Below, in pieces: positions 1-6,738 of a stretch of 8,109 bases of DNA. The stretch comes from Mucilaginibacter sp. UBA4741 (lineage in GTDB: Bacteria > Bacteroidota > Bacteroidia > Sphingobacteriales > Sphingobacteriaceae). Location: positions 1 through 8,109 of the forward strand of contig DHIR01000077.1 in the NCBI GenBank assembly GCA_002403905.1, given 5' to 3'. The notes beneath the pieces are model-generated. The model had not been told where the DNA came from and searched no databases. It saw only the letters and a list, made by a program, of their open reading frames with translations. The position numbers were made by a program, and so were the translations under genes. Each line of letters starts with the position of its first letter. The stretch's first letter is position 1.

Positions 1-66
1 ACTTAAGCGTATATACCTATAAGCCAAAATACTTTTGCGCAAGCAAAAAGTAGCAGCATTATTAAT

Positions 67-1140
67 TTGGTGTACTCATCTGATGCGCATTATGGCCTGG
101 TGCGCCCGCAGTTTAGAGGAGATACAAGAGTAACAGCCCATGTTGTAAATGCGGCCATGTTAAGCCAAATCAATACTTTGCCGCTTACAAACGTACCAAA
201 CGACGGTGGTGTAAATGCGGGTAAACCTGTAGGTGCGATTGATTACCTGGTGCAAACCGGTGATATTACTAATCGCATGGAAATACCTATCCAAAGTGCG
301 GCTACATCATGGGCCCAATTTGAGCAGGATTATTTACATGGACTTAAACTAAAAGGGAATGATGGTTTGCCAGCAAAGCTATTATTGGCTCCGGGTAATC
401 ATGATATATCAAACGCTATAGGATACGCTAAACCTATGTTGCCGTTAACCGATCCTACCACCATGGTTAAAATTTACAACCTGATGCTTCATCCGGCAAT
501 AGCAATGACTAACAAAGCCTATAATTATAAAACAGATAAAATCAACTACTCGCGTAATGTTGGAGGTGTGCATTTAATGTTTATTACGCTATGGCCCGAC
601 TCGGCAGAGCGGATATGGATGCAAAAGGATCTGGAAACCATTGCCGCAACTATCCCGGTTATAATTTTTACGCATGACCAACCTACATGCGAAGCCAAAC
701 ATTTTACCAATCCACTGCCGCTGCATAACATGACTCTTAAAAATAAATTTGAAAACCTTACTGCCGAATATTATAAAGAAAGTACCATAGCGATGAAAGA
801 TGATGGTGCCACCAATATGGAGCAGCGCGGGTTGACTAAATTTTTAAAAGCACATGCTAATATTAAAGCATATTTTCATGGCAATAGCAACTGGAACGAG
901 TTTTACATTTACAAAGGGCCAGACAATGATGTGAATCTTAATACTTTCAGGGTCGACTCGCCAATGAAAGGAAAGTATTCTGCTAAGGACGAAACCAAAC
1001 TGTCTTTTCAACTAATATCACTTGATCCCTTAAAACAGGAGTTAACCGTACGTGAATGTTTATGGAACACCGACCCCAAAAATCCGGCATCGCCAATTGT
1101 TTTCGGTGTTTCTAAAACTATTGATCTGAAAGTAAAATAG
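67..1140 (+). CDS. Metallophosphoesterase (calcineurin-like fold), probably exported; 5' end uncertain
   Basis: Predicted dinuclear-metal phosphoesterase that hydrolyses phosphate mono- or diesters; the substrate cannot be told. Numbering from the TTG at 67, the visible motifs are D6-A-H8, G65-D66-I-T-N69, G110-N111-H112-D113 and H203 in FTHD. These are the usual metal-ligand blocks in the usual order. The final block is HGNSN (H271 to N275) where most families have GHxH. The C-terminal part (about 276-357) is a beta-rich tail. The start is doubtful: the frame stays open upstream to a TAA at 4-6 and encodes a stretch containing NTFAQAKSSS, which looks like the end of a signal peptide. The true start is then probably left of the window and interrupted by a nonsense change, frameshift or sequence error. 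No good ribosome binding site precedes the TTG. An SGNH hydrolase follows on the same strand after 153 bp. Family assignment is firm; the intactness of the gene is not. Confidence 0.8.
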   Translation: MVYSSDAHYGLVRPQFRGDTRVTAHVVNAAMLSQINTLPLTNVPNDGGVNAGKPVGAIDYLVQTGDITNRMEIPIQSAATSWAQFEQDYLHGLKLKGNDGLPAKLLLAPGNHDISNAIGYAKPMLPLTDPTTMVKIYNLMLHPAIAMTNKAYNYKTDKINYSRNVGGVHLMFITLWPDSAERIWMQKDLETIAATIPVIIFTHDQPTCEAKHFTNPLPLHNMTLKNKFENLTAEYYKESTIAMKDDGATNMEQRGLTKFLKAHANIKAYFHGNSNWNEFYIYKGPDNDVNLNTFRVDSPMKGKYSAKDETKLSFQLISLDPLKQELTVRECLWNTDPKNPASPIVFGVSKTIDLKVK

Positions 1141-1293
1141 ATCGCCTTATAGTATTATTATAATCGGGTGATCGCTCAATACCTACGGCCACCCACCGCA
1201 CGTTTTGTTGGTGATAACACACAACAAAGGCGGGCGCGCGGATAACCAATCTTTTATCCCCATATTTACGGTTTAAACCCAATAAACCATCAA

Positions 1294-2682
1294 TTGAAAC
1301 GGATATTACCACTACTTTACCTGTGCTTCGGCATGGCCGCGTTTGTAAATGCCCAAAGTGTGCCGCCTTTTAAGCAAGGCGAGCGGGTGGTTTTTACCGG
1401 TAACAGTATAACCGATGGCGGGCATTATCATTCGTACATCTGGTTGTACTATTTAACACATTTCCCGGGTAGGCGCATTACGGTATTTAACGCGGGCATT
1501 GGCGGCGATGTGGCGCAGCAGATCTATAACCGGCTGGATAGCGATGTATTTGCACATCACCCCACCATGGTTACGCTCACCTTCGGGATGAATGATACGG
1601 GTTACCAAAACCTGCGTAAAGACAAGGCTGATTCGGTTTATAACGTACGCATAGCAAAATCACTAGCCAGTTTTAAGCTGATAGAAAGTAAACTGAAGCA
1701 GCATCCCGAGGCTAAGATAGTGATGGTGGCTTCATCGCCTTATGACGAAACATCGAAGATAAAGACCATGCCTTTCATCGGCAAAAATGCCGCGATAATG
1801 AAAATAGCCGCCGACCAACAACGGGCCGCCACGCAAAACCATTGGAGCTACCTTGATTTTAATACCCCGATGGTACAGGTAAGCCAGCGCGAGCAACAGC
1901 GCGACTCGCTTTTCTCTATGCAGAGCCAGGACCGTATCCACCCATCAAACGATGGGCAAATGGTGATGGCCTACGTTTTTTTAAAGGCGCAAGGACTTGC
2001 CGGTAATAACGTAGCGCATGTAGTAATAAATGCACCGGCTAAGAAAGCTGACCTGGCGCAAAATTGTGCCGTGACTAATGTTGCCGTTACACCATCAGCT
2101 ATAAAATTTAATTACCTGGCTAACTCGCTGCCTTACCCTACAGATACTATCCCAAGTGGTTGGGGGTCGCCGCATAAATCGCAACAGCAAGCCATGAAGC
2201 TGATACCCTTTAACGATGAGTTTAACCAGGAACTATTGCAGGTAAAAGGTTTAAAAGCTGCAAAATATTTGTTGAAGATAGACAACAAACCCATTGGCAC
2301 CTACCCCGCTGCCGACCTGGAGAAAGGTATAAACCTGGCAACCATTACCACTACACCGCAATACCAGCAAGCTATGGCGGTAATGCATTTAAACGAAGAA
2401 CGTTGGGAAATTGAGCGCCGCCTGCGCGAATATTATTGGATGGAATACTCCATCCTACAATCCAAGGGCCTGCTATATAATGACAGTGATGCCGTTGCCG
2501 ACTCGCTGCAAAAATATGCACGCAAAGATTTCTTTATAGCTATGGCGCTCCCCACCTACCGCAAAGCACGGTATAAAAGTGTACGCGATGCCTGGCAAAA
2601 AGAAATGGACCTGTTGATAGATCAGCTATACACTATTAACAAGCCGGTTACAAGGCATTTTGAGATAACAGAGGTGAAGTGA
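1294..2682 (+). CDS. Secreted SGNH/GDSL-family hydrolase (esterase-like)
   Basis: A serine hydrolase of the SGNH superfamily, of the kind that removes acyl or acetyl groups from carbohydrates and other esters; the substrate is unknown. Residues 1-20 form a signal peptide (KR, hydrophobic core, VNA before Q21), so the protein should be exported. This peptide begins exactly at the TTG at 1294, which supports that non-ATG start. Block I is GNSITDGG with Ser38 as nucleophile and Asn37 in place of the common Asp. Block II is NAGIGGD (66-72), block III is GMND with Asn100, and block V is DRIHP with Asp213 and His216. The catalytic domain ends near residue 240. The remaining ~220 residues form a C-terminal region with no motif I recognise, rich in aromatic and charged residues at 370-460. 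It may be co-transcribed with the metallophosphoesterase upstream, but the 153-bp gap allows its own promoter. A strong hairpin follows the stop. Confidence 0.88.
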   Translation: MKRILPLLYLCFGMAAFVNAQSVPPFKQGERVVFTGNSITDGGHYHSYIWLYYLTHFPGRRITVFNAGIGGDVAQQIYNRLDSDVFAHHPTMVTLTFGMNDTGYQNLRKDKADSVYNVRIAKSLASFKLIESKLKQHPEAKIVMVASSPYDETSKIKTMPFIGKNAAIMKIAADQQRAATQNHWSYLDFNTPMVQVSQREQQRDSLFSMQSQDRIHPSNDGQMVMAYVFLKAQGLAGNNVAHVVINAPAKKADLAQNCAVTNVAVTPSAIKFNYLANSLPYPTDTIPSGWGSPHKSQQQAMKLIPFNDEFNQELLQVKGLKAAKYLLKIDNKPIGTYPAADLEKGINLATITTTPQYQQAMAVMHLNEERWEIERRLREYYWMEYSILQSKGLLYNDSDAVADSLQKYARKDFFIAMALPTYRKARYKSVRDAWQKEMDLLIDQLYTINKPVTRHFEITEVK

Positions 2683-2690
2683 CATGTTTA

Positions 2691-2723
2691 AAACTTACGA
2701 AGTTTTAGAAACTTCGTAAGTTT
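2691..2723. terminator. Perfect hairpin between convergent genes, probable bidirectional terminator / palindromic repeat
   Basis: Two 15-base arms, AAACTTACGAAGTTT and its exact reverse complement, are separated by a 3-base TAG loop. It lies 9 bases after the SGNH hydrolase stop codon and 50 bases beyond the stop of the glycoside hydrolase that converges on it, so it is placed to end both transcripts. The T-run after the stem is short on each side (TTTAAC on +, TTTTAAA on -). Its AT-rich palindromic form also fits a dispersed intergenic repeat. Confidence 0.65.
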
Positions 2724-2773
2724 AACATTTTACAATATGTCATGGGTAGGCTACTGCACGGCATGACGGCGTA

Positions 2774-4099
2774 TTACAACTCCACCACCACCGGATGATC
2801 GCTCAAGGTTAATGTAACCTCATTAACACTCTTTAAACTTTGATTAGCTGATGTACCAACGGTAGGGTCGTAAACCTTTATTGAGCTGAATTTTTTACCG
2901 AGGGTCACTTTAACCTCATCAGTACCGATAGCTTTCTCATCCCATATTACCAGTTGAAACTTGCCGTTGCTGTTTTGCAGCAGCAGGTCATGCACCGGTT
3001 CGGGTTGATTGGCTATAGTATAAGCTAATGCGGCCGGTTTTTTTGACGCGCCTTTATCAGCCAAAATAGTAGTTAAATTATGCAGATAGATAGCCGCTTT
3101 ACGCGGTGTATAATCCTTCTGATAAAATCCGAAGGTTTGGTTCCCGCTCTCGTCTGATCTATCCCTTAATAAATAAATAGCCGTATAGCTCCATTTGCGT
3201 TTAAACTGCGATAAGTAAAGGTTTAGGTATAAGCAAGCCTGTTTTTCTTCGGATACCTTTTCGCCGAGCGTTACGCCGGTTTCGGTAGTTACTTTGGGCA
3301 GGTCTATTAGTTGCTCTGCGGTATAGCCTTTAAACTTTTTAGCCCAGGTTCTGCCATAATTGCCATACAACCCGTCAACCTTACAAAGCGGACCGGGGTC
3401 GGCGGCGTTCCAGGTTTGATTATCGTATAATCCGGGGTGCGATGGATGCAGGAAATAGTTATGGCAGGTAGCGTAGTCGGCATATTGGGTGCCATCGGGC
3501 ATCACGGCGTTGGTGCCGGTTGGTATTTGCAGGTATTGTAAACCTGCGTTATCGGTTTGCGCGCCGCTTTCGCTGATGCTCCAAACGGGGTAGGGATTTA
3601 ACGTCGCGTCAGCTTTAACGGCTTTGTACATATCGTTTTGCAGTTTGGCTACGGCCAGCCAGGTCAGGTTCTTTCCGCCTTTTTCGCCGTGATAGGTTAG
3701 GGGCCAGTTGTTAGGTTCGTTCACGCCTTCAAAAGCTAATAGCGCGCCTATGTTGGCTAACATTCGGCCGCCCGTTAGTAGCCGGTCTATATTAGTGCCG
3801 CCGCTCATTAATCCGTAGCTAAATTTAACACCTGTTTCGCGATGCAGGGTTAGGTAGTCGCTTTCTGTAGCGTTACCCTCATAGCCTGATCGGATCCATC
3901 TTATCCCCGTATATTTTATGGCATCGATGGTTTTTTCCAGCTTCTCGCCACGGGCTGCAATGGCCGAGTTTATGCCGATGCTATTCAAAAAATCATTAGT
4001 GCTTGTAGCAGTTACTGGCGCGGGCTTATCCGCAGAAAAAAATAGCGTTAGCGGCAACGCAATAGCCATTAAACTTTTAGGTAGGATAGTAAATTTCAT
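2774..4099 (-). CDS. Secreted glycoside hydrolase, clan GH-A type TIM barrel
   Basis: Predicted retaining glycoside hydrolase; neither the CAZy family nor the substrate can be assigned by eye. Residues 1-23 form a signal peptide (KSLMAIALPLTLFFSA), so it acts in the periplasm or outside. There is no lipobox cysteine. The barrel spans about residues 35-350. EGVNEPNNW carries Glu128 as probable acid/base at the end of strand beta-4, and VTTETGV carries Glu273 as probable nucleophile at strand beta-7. This NEP plus late Glu pairing is the clan GH-A signature. Other barrel-like segments are GIRWIRSGYEG (65-75) and YADYATCHNYF (206-216). Residues 370-441 form a short beta-sandwich tail (FQLVIWDEK, KVYDP, VTLTLSDHPVVVEL), as is common beside GH-A barrels. 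The ATG start fits the signal peptide. The gene lies 133 bp downstream of the HTH-GAF regulator on the same strand, but palindromic repeat material lies between them, so co-transcription is doubtful. Confidence 0.82.
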   Translation of the reverse strand: MKFTILPKSLMAIALPLTLFFSADKPAPVTATSTNDFLNSIGINSAIAARGEKLEKTIDAIKYTGIRWIRSGYEGNATESDYLTLHRETGVKFSYGLMSGGTNIDRLLTGGRMLANIGALLAFEGVNEPNNWPLTYHGEKGGKNLTWLAVAKLQNDMYKAVKADATLNPYPVWSISESGAQTDNAGLQYLQIPTGTNAVMPDGTQYADYATCHNYFLHPSHPGLYDNQTWNAADPGPLCKVDGLYGNYGRTWAKKFKGYTAEQLIDLPKVTTETGVTLGEKVSEEKQACLYLNLYLSQFKRKWSYTAIYLLRDRSDESGNQTFGFYQKDYTPRKAAIYLHNLTTILADKGASKKPAALAYTIANQPEPVHDLLLQNSNGKFQLVIWDEKAIGTDEVKVTLGKKFSSIKVYDPTVGTSANQSLKSVNEVTLTLSDHPVVVEL

Positions 4100-4154
4100 G
4101 TTGAATAAATTGGTAACGCCAAGATAGAAAATTTATAGCGATTACTAACCCAGT

Positions 4155-4208
4155 GTCCGACCGTCTCGTCCCGAGCGGACGGAGACCCTCAACATCACAA
4201 TCGCGATT
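4155..4208. repeat. GC-rich palindromic intergenic repeat material
   Basis: This gap contains nested inverted repeats far richer in G+C than the flanks. GTCCG (4155-4159) pairs with CGGAC (4176-4180). CTCG (4165-4168) pairs with CGAG (4172-4175) around a 3-base loop. Alternatively GTCTC (4163-4167) pairs with GAGAC (4182-4186). A separate perfect 10-base palindrome, AATCGCGATT, lies at 4199-4208. From memory, the GATTGCCACACTCGTACCTCGC stretch (here from 4205) resembles interspersed repeats common between genes in Bacteroidota. That is recognition, not a search result. It could be a REP-like element, or two degenerate ones side by side. Confidence 0.5.
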
Positions 4209-4232
4209 GCCACACTCGTACCTCGCCTCTTC

Positions 4233-5099
4233 TCAAAGGTGGAACTTGCCCGGCGCTTTATTAATTATTTTCATCTGCATATTTGTATATCCGCACATCT
4301 GTACATCCGCTAGCTTGCCTGGTCCAGTGCTTTGCGTATAGGGTTGGGCAGGTCTTGACCCCAATAGGGCGGTAAGGCGTTCTTCCAGTTCGGCGCGGCG
4401 GGAATCGTCAGTGGGTTCTATCCTGAAGGTTTGCCGCTCGACGGCATCTAAATGGAACGATATGAGCTGCGCGAACAAGGTAAACATGCCAATAGTTTCG
4501 GCATTGTTTAGTTTGGCAGGTTTGGGGTCGATAGCGCAAAGGGTGCCGAAGAACGTGTCGTCCTGCCTGAAAATAGGCACGGATATATAACTCTGGAAAC
4601 CATACATCAACGGTGTGTGATGGCCCGAATATACAGGGTCGGTAGCTACATGATCAATCACTACAGCTTTATGGCTCTGCCTAATTTCGTTGCAAATAGT
4701 ACTTACTATGGGCAGCTCGCCACCGGGTTTTAAACCGAACTCAATTTCATCGCGCACGCTGCAGGCTACCCAGCGGTCCTCTGTTACGCGGGCAATGGCC
4801 GCAAAGCCCATGCCGGTGGTACGGCAAATTACCTGCAATAGGTTCTGGCAAATAGATATATGGTTTATTTTATCTACATCGGCAGTTATATCTGCCTCGC
4901 CCAATAATTGTTTTATGTCGACCTCTAAAGCCGAAGCAATAATCATTAAATTGTCAACCGAGAGGGCAGAGTAACCCAGCTCTATCTTACTATATCCGTT
5001 TTGCGACATACCCAATTTAAAGGCCAGATAATCTTGCGAATAATTACGCATTAGCCGCGTTTTACGGATATTGGCGGCTAAAGTTTTACTGTTGTACAT
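4233..5099 (-). CDS. XRE-type helix-turn-helix regulator with C-terminal GAF sensor domain
   Basis: A cytoplasmic DNA-binding sensor with no signal peptide or membrane segment. Residues 6-67 form a lambda-repressor/Cro-type HTH: IRKTRLMRNYSQDYLAFKLG, then MSQNGYSKIELG as recognition region, then VDNLMIIASALEVDIKQLL. Residues about 82-220 form a GAF domain (MGFAAIARV, WVACSVRDEI, VVIDHVATDPVY, YISVPIF, FGTLCAIDP). GAF domains bind small ligands or chromophores, but there is no obvious chromophore cysteine context here and the ligand is unknown. Residues 230-248 are a short charged helix (RRAELEERLTALL). The last ~25 residues are low in conservation value because they are encoded by 8-bp tandem repeats, and the stop lies in intergenic repeat-like DNA, so the ancestral C-terminus may have been near residue 255. 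Target genes are unknown. The glycoside hydrolase just downstream and autoregulation are the simplest guesses. Confidence 0.85.
   Translation of the reverse strand: MYNSKTLAANIRKTRLMRNYSQDYLAFKLGMSQNGYSKIELGYSALSVDNLMIIASALEVDIKQLLGEADITADVDKINHISICQNLLQVICRTTGMGFAAIARVTEDRWVACSVRDEIEFGLKPGGELPIVSTICNEIRQSHKAVVIDHVATDPVYSGHHTPLMYGFQSYISVPIFRQDDTFFGTLCAIDPKPAKLNNAETIGMFTLFAQLISFHLDAVERQTFRIEPTDDSRRAELEERLTALLGSRPAQPYTQSTGPGKLADVQMCGYTNMQMKIINKAPGKFHL
4268..4307 (-). repeat. Degenerate 8-bp tandem repeat inside the 3' end of the HTH-GAF gene
   Basis: Read on the - strand, five consecutive octamers are GATGTACA, GATGTGCG, GATATACA, AATATGCA and GATGAAAA, with a consensus near GATRTRCA. Eight is not a multiple of three, so the repeat is not repeated in the protein, and any gain or loss of a unit would shift the C-terminal frame. 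Tandem octamers of this kind are usual in noncoding DNA, which suggests the reading frame runs into an intergenic array. Confidence 0.6.
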
Positions 5100-5227
5100 T
5101 ACTATTTCATTGTTAGTGATAGATAAACAACGAAATTTAGGGGTTGTTTGGTTTTGTGCGCTTCGCGCAAAGATTGGTTGTTGAAGATTAAAGATTGGGC
5201 CTGGCGCGTGACTATATAAAACAAAAA

Positions 5228-5256
5228 TGTCATTTCGGGCATATTGAAAAATGACA
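5228..5256 (-). terminator. Intrinsic terminator candidate after hisS
   Basis: Arms TGTCATTT (5228-5235) and AAATGACA (5249-5256) flank a 13-base loop. On the - strand the stem is followed directly by TTTTTGTTTT, and it begins 9 bases after the hisS stop, which is the expected layout for an intrinsic terminator. The TGTCATTTCG core also resembles a dispersed palindrome seen in related genomes (recollection, not searched), so it may be a repeat used as a terminator. Confidence 0.6.
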
Positions 5257-5264
5257 AGCGGGCT

Positions 5265-6722
5265 TTAAAGACTAGTAATCAATTTCTCTACAATCTCTTT
5301 AGCGCTCAACTTCTCTTGCATGCCCGATGCCATATCTTTAAAAGTAAGCTGGCCGCTTTGCATTTCGTCACTGCCGATAACTACCGTGTAAGGGATGTTT
5401 TTATTATTGGCATAATCTAACTGTTTTTTGATCTTGGCGCCTGCGGGGTATAGCTCTGTATTTATGCCGTTCTCCCGTAGTTGTTGTAATAGAGGCAACC
5501 CGTATAGCTCGCCATCTTTATCAAAACAACATATTAAAACTTGTGTGCTTTGGTTTGCATCCGCCGGGAAAAGGTTTAGCTCTTCCATTACATCATAAAT
5601 ACGGTCGGCACCAAAAGATATGCCAGCCCCGGTCAATCCTTTTAAGCCAAACATACCGGTCAGGTCATCATAACGGCCACCACCACCGACGCTGCCCATA
5701 GCAACCTCGTTGGTTTTAACTTCAAATATAGCGCCGGTATAATAGTTTAATCCGCGGGCCAGGGTAATATCTAATTCTATAGTCGCGTTTTGTAGTTTAA
5801 AGTTATCTATGTAGTTCAGTACTTCTTCTATTTCATCGCACCCCGCTTGTCCAATTACAGATCCGGCAAGTGCCGCGCGCAGGCTCTGTAGCTTTACAGA
5901 GTTTGTGCCCTCCAGTAAAATTACGGGTTTAAGCCGCTCAATATCGTCAATGGTAAAGCCTCTTTCTAACAACTCTTTTATAACGCCATCCAGGCCAATT
6001 TTGTCCAGTTTATCAATGGCTACGGTAAGGTCAATTATGTTATCTATTTTTCCTATAACTTCGGCTATGCCTGATAGAATTTTTCTATTATTGATTTTTA
6101 TCGTAAAATCGTTTAAGCCCAGCGCGCTTAAAGCTTCGTCATAGATCAAGATAAATTCAGCTTCATTTAATAAAGAATCAGAGCCAACCACATCAGCATC
6201 GCATTGAAAAAATTCGCGGTAGCGGCCCCTTTGTGGTCTATCAGCACGCCATACCGGCTGCACCTGGAAACGCTTAAAAGGGAAAGTAATTTCGTTTTGG
6301 TGCTGTACAACATAACGGGCAAATGGGACTGTTAGGTCGTAACGTAAGGCTTTTTCTGTTTCTATGAGATCTTTTAACCATTTTAATTCAAAATATTCTT
6401 GAACACGCTCTGTATCAACTACGGCTGTTTTATTATTCTGTGTAGTAAAAGAAATTTCATTTATTCGTTCCTTCACCTTTGTTACTTCATTTTTATTTAA
6501 GAAATCGCCGCTATTCAATATCTTAAACATTAGCTTATCACCCTCATCGCCATATTTGCCGGTTAAGGTAGACAGGTTTTCCATAGATGGTGTTTCTATC
6601 TGTTGATAGCCAAACTTGCGGAAAACGCCTTTAATGGTATCAAAAATAAAATTGCGTTTTACCATTTCGGCAGGCGAAAAGTCGCGGGTTCCTTTAGGTA
6701 CGGATGGTTTTATAGCGGCCAT
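5265..6722 (-). CDS. hisS: Histidine--tRNA ligase (HisRS)
   Basis: Class II aminoacyl-tRNA synthetase that charges tRNA-His with histidine in the cytoplasm using ATP. I chose the ATG at 6720-6722, giving 485 residues starting MAAIKPSVPKGTRDF, because PKGTRDF is the usual near-N-terminal motif. A TTG five codons upstream is the only extension. In this numbering, RYDLTVPFARY is at 127-137, motif 2 (VWRADRPQRGRYREFFQ) at 157-173, the histidine-binding RGLNYYTG at 323-330, GGGGRYDDL at 346-354 and motif 3 (GISFGADRI) at 367-375. The anticodon-binding domain is about 393-485. RYDLTVP in place of LRPEGT, together with GRYREFFQCD, is the eukaryote-like form found in Bacteroidota. The protein is longer than the ~420-residue E. 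coli type, mainly because of an insertion around residues 74-122. It appears monocistronic, with palindromic DNA on both sides. Confidence 0.97.
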   Translation of the reverse strand: MAAIKPSVPKGTRDFSPAEMVKRNFIFDTIKGVFRKFGYQQIETPSMENLSTLTGKYGDEGDKLMFKILNSGDFLNKNEVTKVKERINEISFTTQNNKTAVVDTERVQEYFELKWLKDLIETEKALRYDLTVPFARYVVQHQNEITFPFKRFQVQPVWRADRPQRGRYREFFQCDADVVGSDSLLNEAEFILIYDEALSALGLNDFTIKINNRKILSGIAEVIGKIDNIIDLTVAIDKLDKIGLDGVIKELLERGFTIDDIERLKPVILLEGTNSVKLQSLRAALAGSVIGQAGCDEIEEVLNYIDNFKLQNATIELDITLARGLNYYTGAIFEVKTNEVAMGSVGGGGRYDDLTGMFGLKGLTGAGISFGADRIYDVMEELNLFPADANQSTQVLICCFDKDGELYGLPLLQQLRENGINTELYPAGAKIKKQLDYANNKNIPYTVVIGSDEMQSGQLTFKDMASGMQEKLSAKEIVEKLITSL

Positions 6723-6738
6723 GAGGCAAATGTACAAA

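Noticed and set aside
30..37. TACTTTTG, an exact match to the Bacteroidota -7 consensus before the TTG at 67
   Set aside because: There is no -33 TTTG at the right distance, and the same bases read as signal-peptide-like codons in frame with the gene, so a chance match is more likely.
2739..2767. GTCATG (2739-2744) and CATGAC (2762-2767) as a second hairpin after the strong one
   Set aside because: Only six base pairs around a 17-base loop; easily expected by chance.
1..4099. Polysaccharide utilisation locus
   Set aside because: An esterase-like SGNH protein and a glycoside hydrolase are near each other but convergent, with no SusC/SusD, transporter or typical regulator pair.
4155..4208. 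Possible CRISPR-like or attachment-site structure in the GC-rich gap
   Set aside because: There are no regularly spaced direct repeats, no integrase and no cas gene; nested palindromes explain it better.
3918..4341. Open frames on the + strand across the start of the glycoside hydrolase and the following gap
   Set aside because: They are antisense to a gene with clear signal peptide and catalytic motifs, or run through repeat DNA, and their products resemble nothing.
5905..6144. 79-residue + strand open frame inside hisS
   Set aside because: It lies opposite conserved HisRS sequence; serine/isoleucine-rich composition is that of a reverse-strand shadow.
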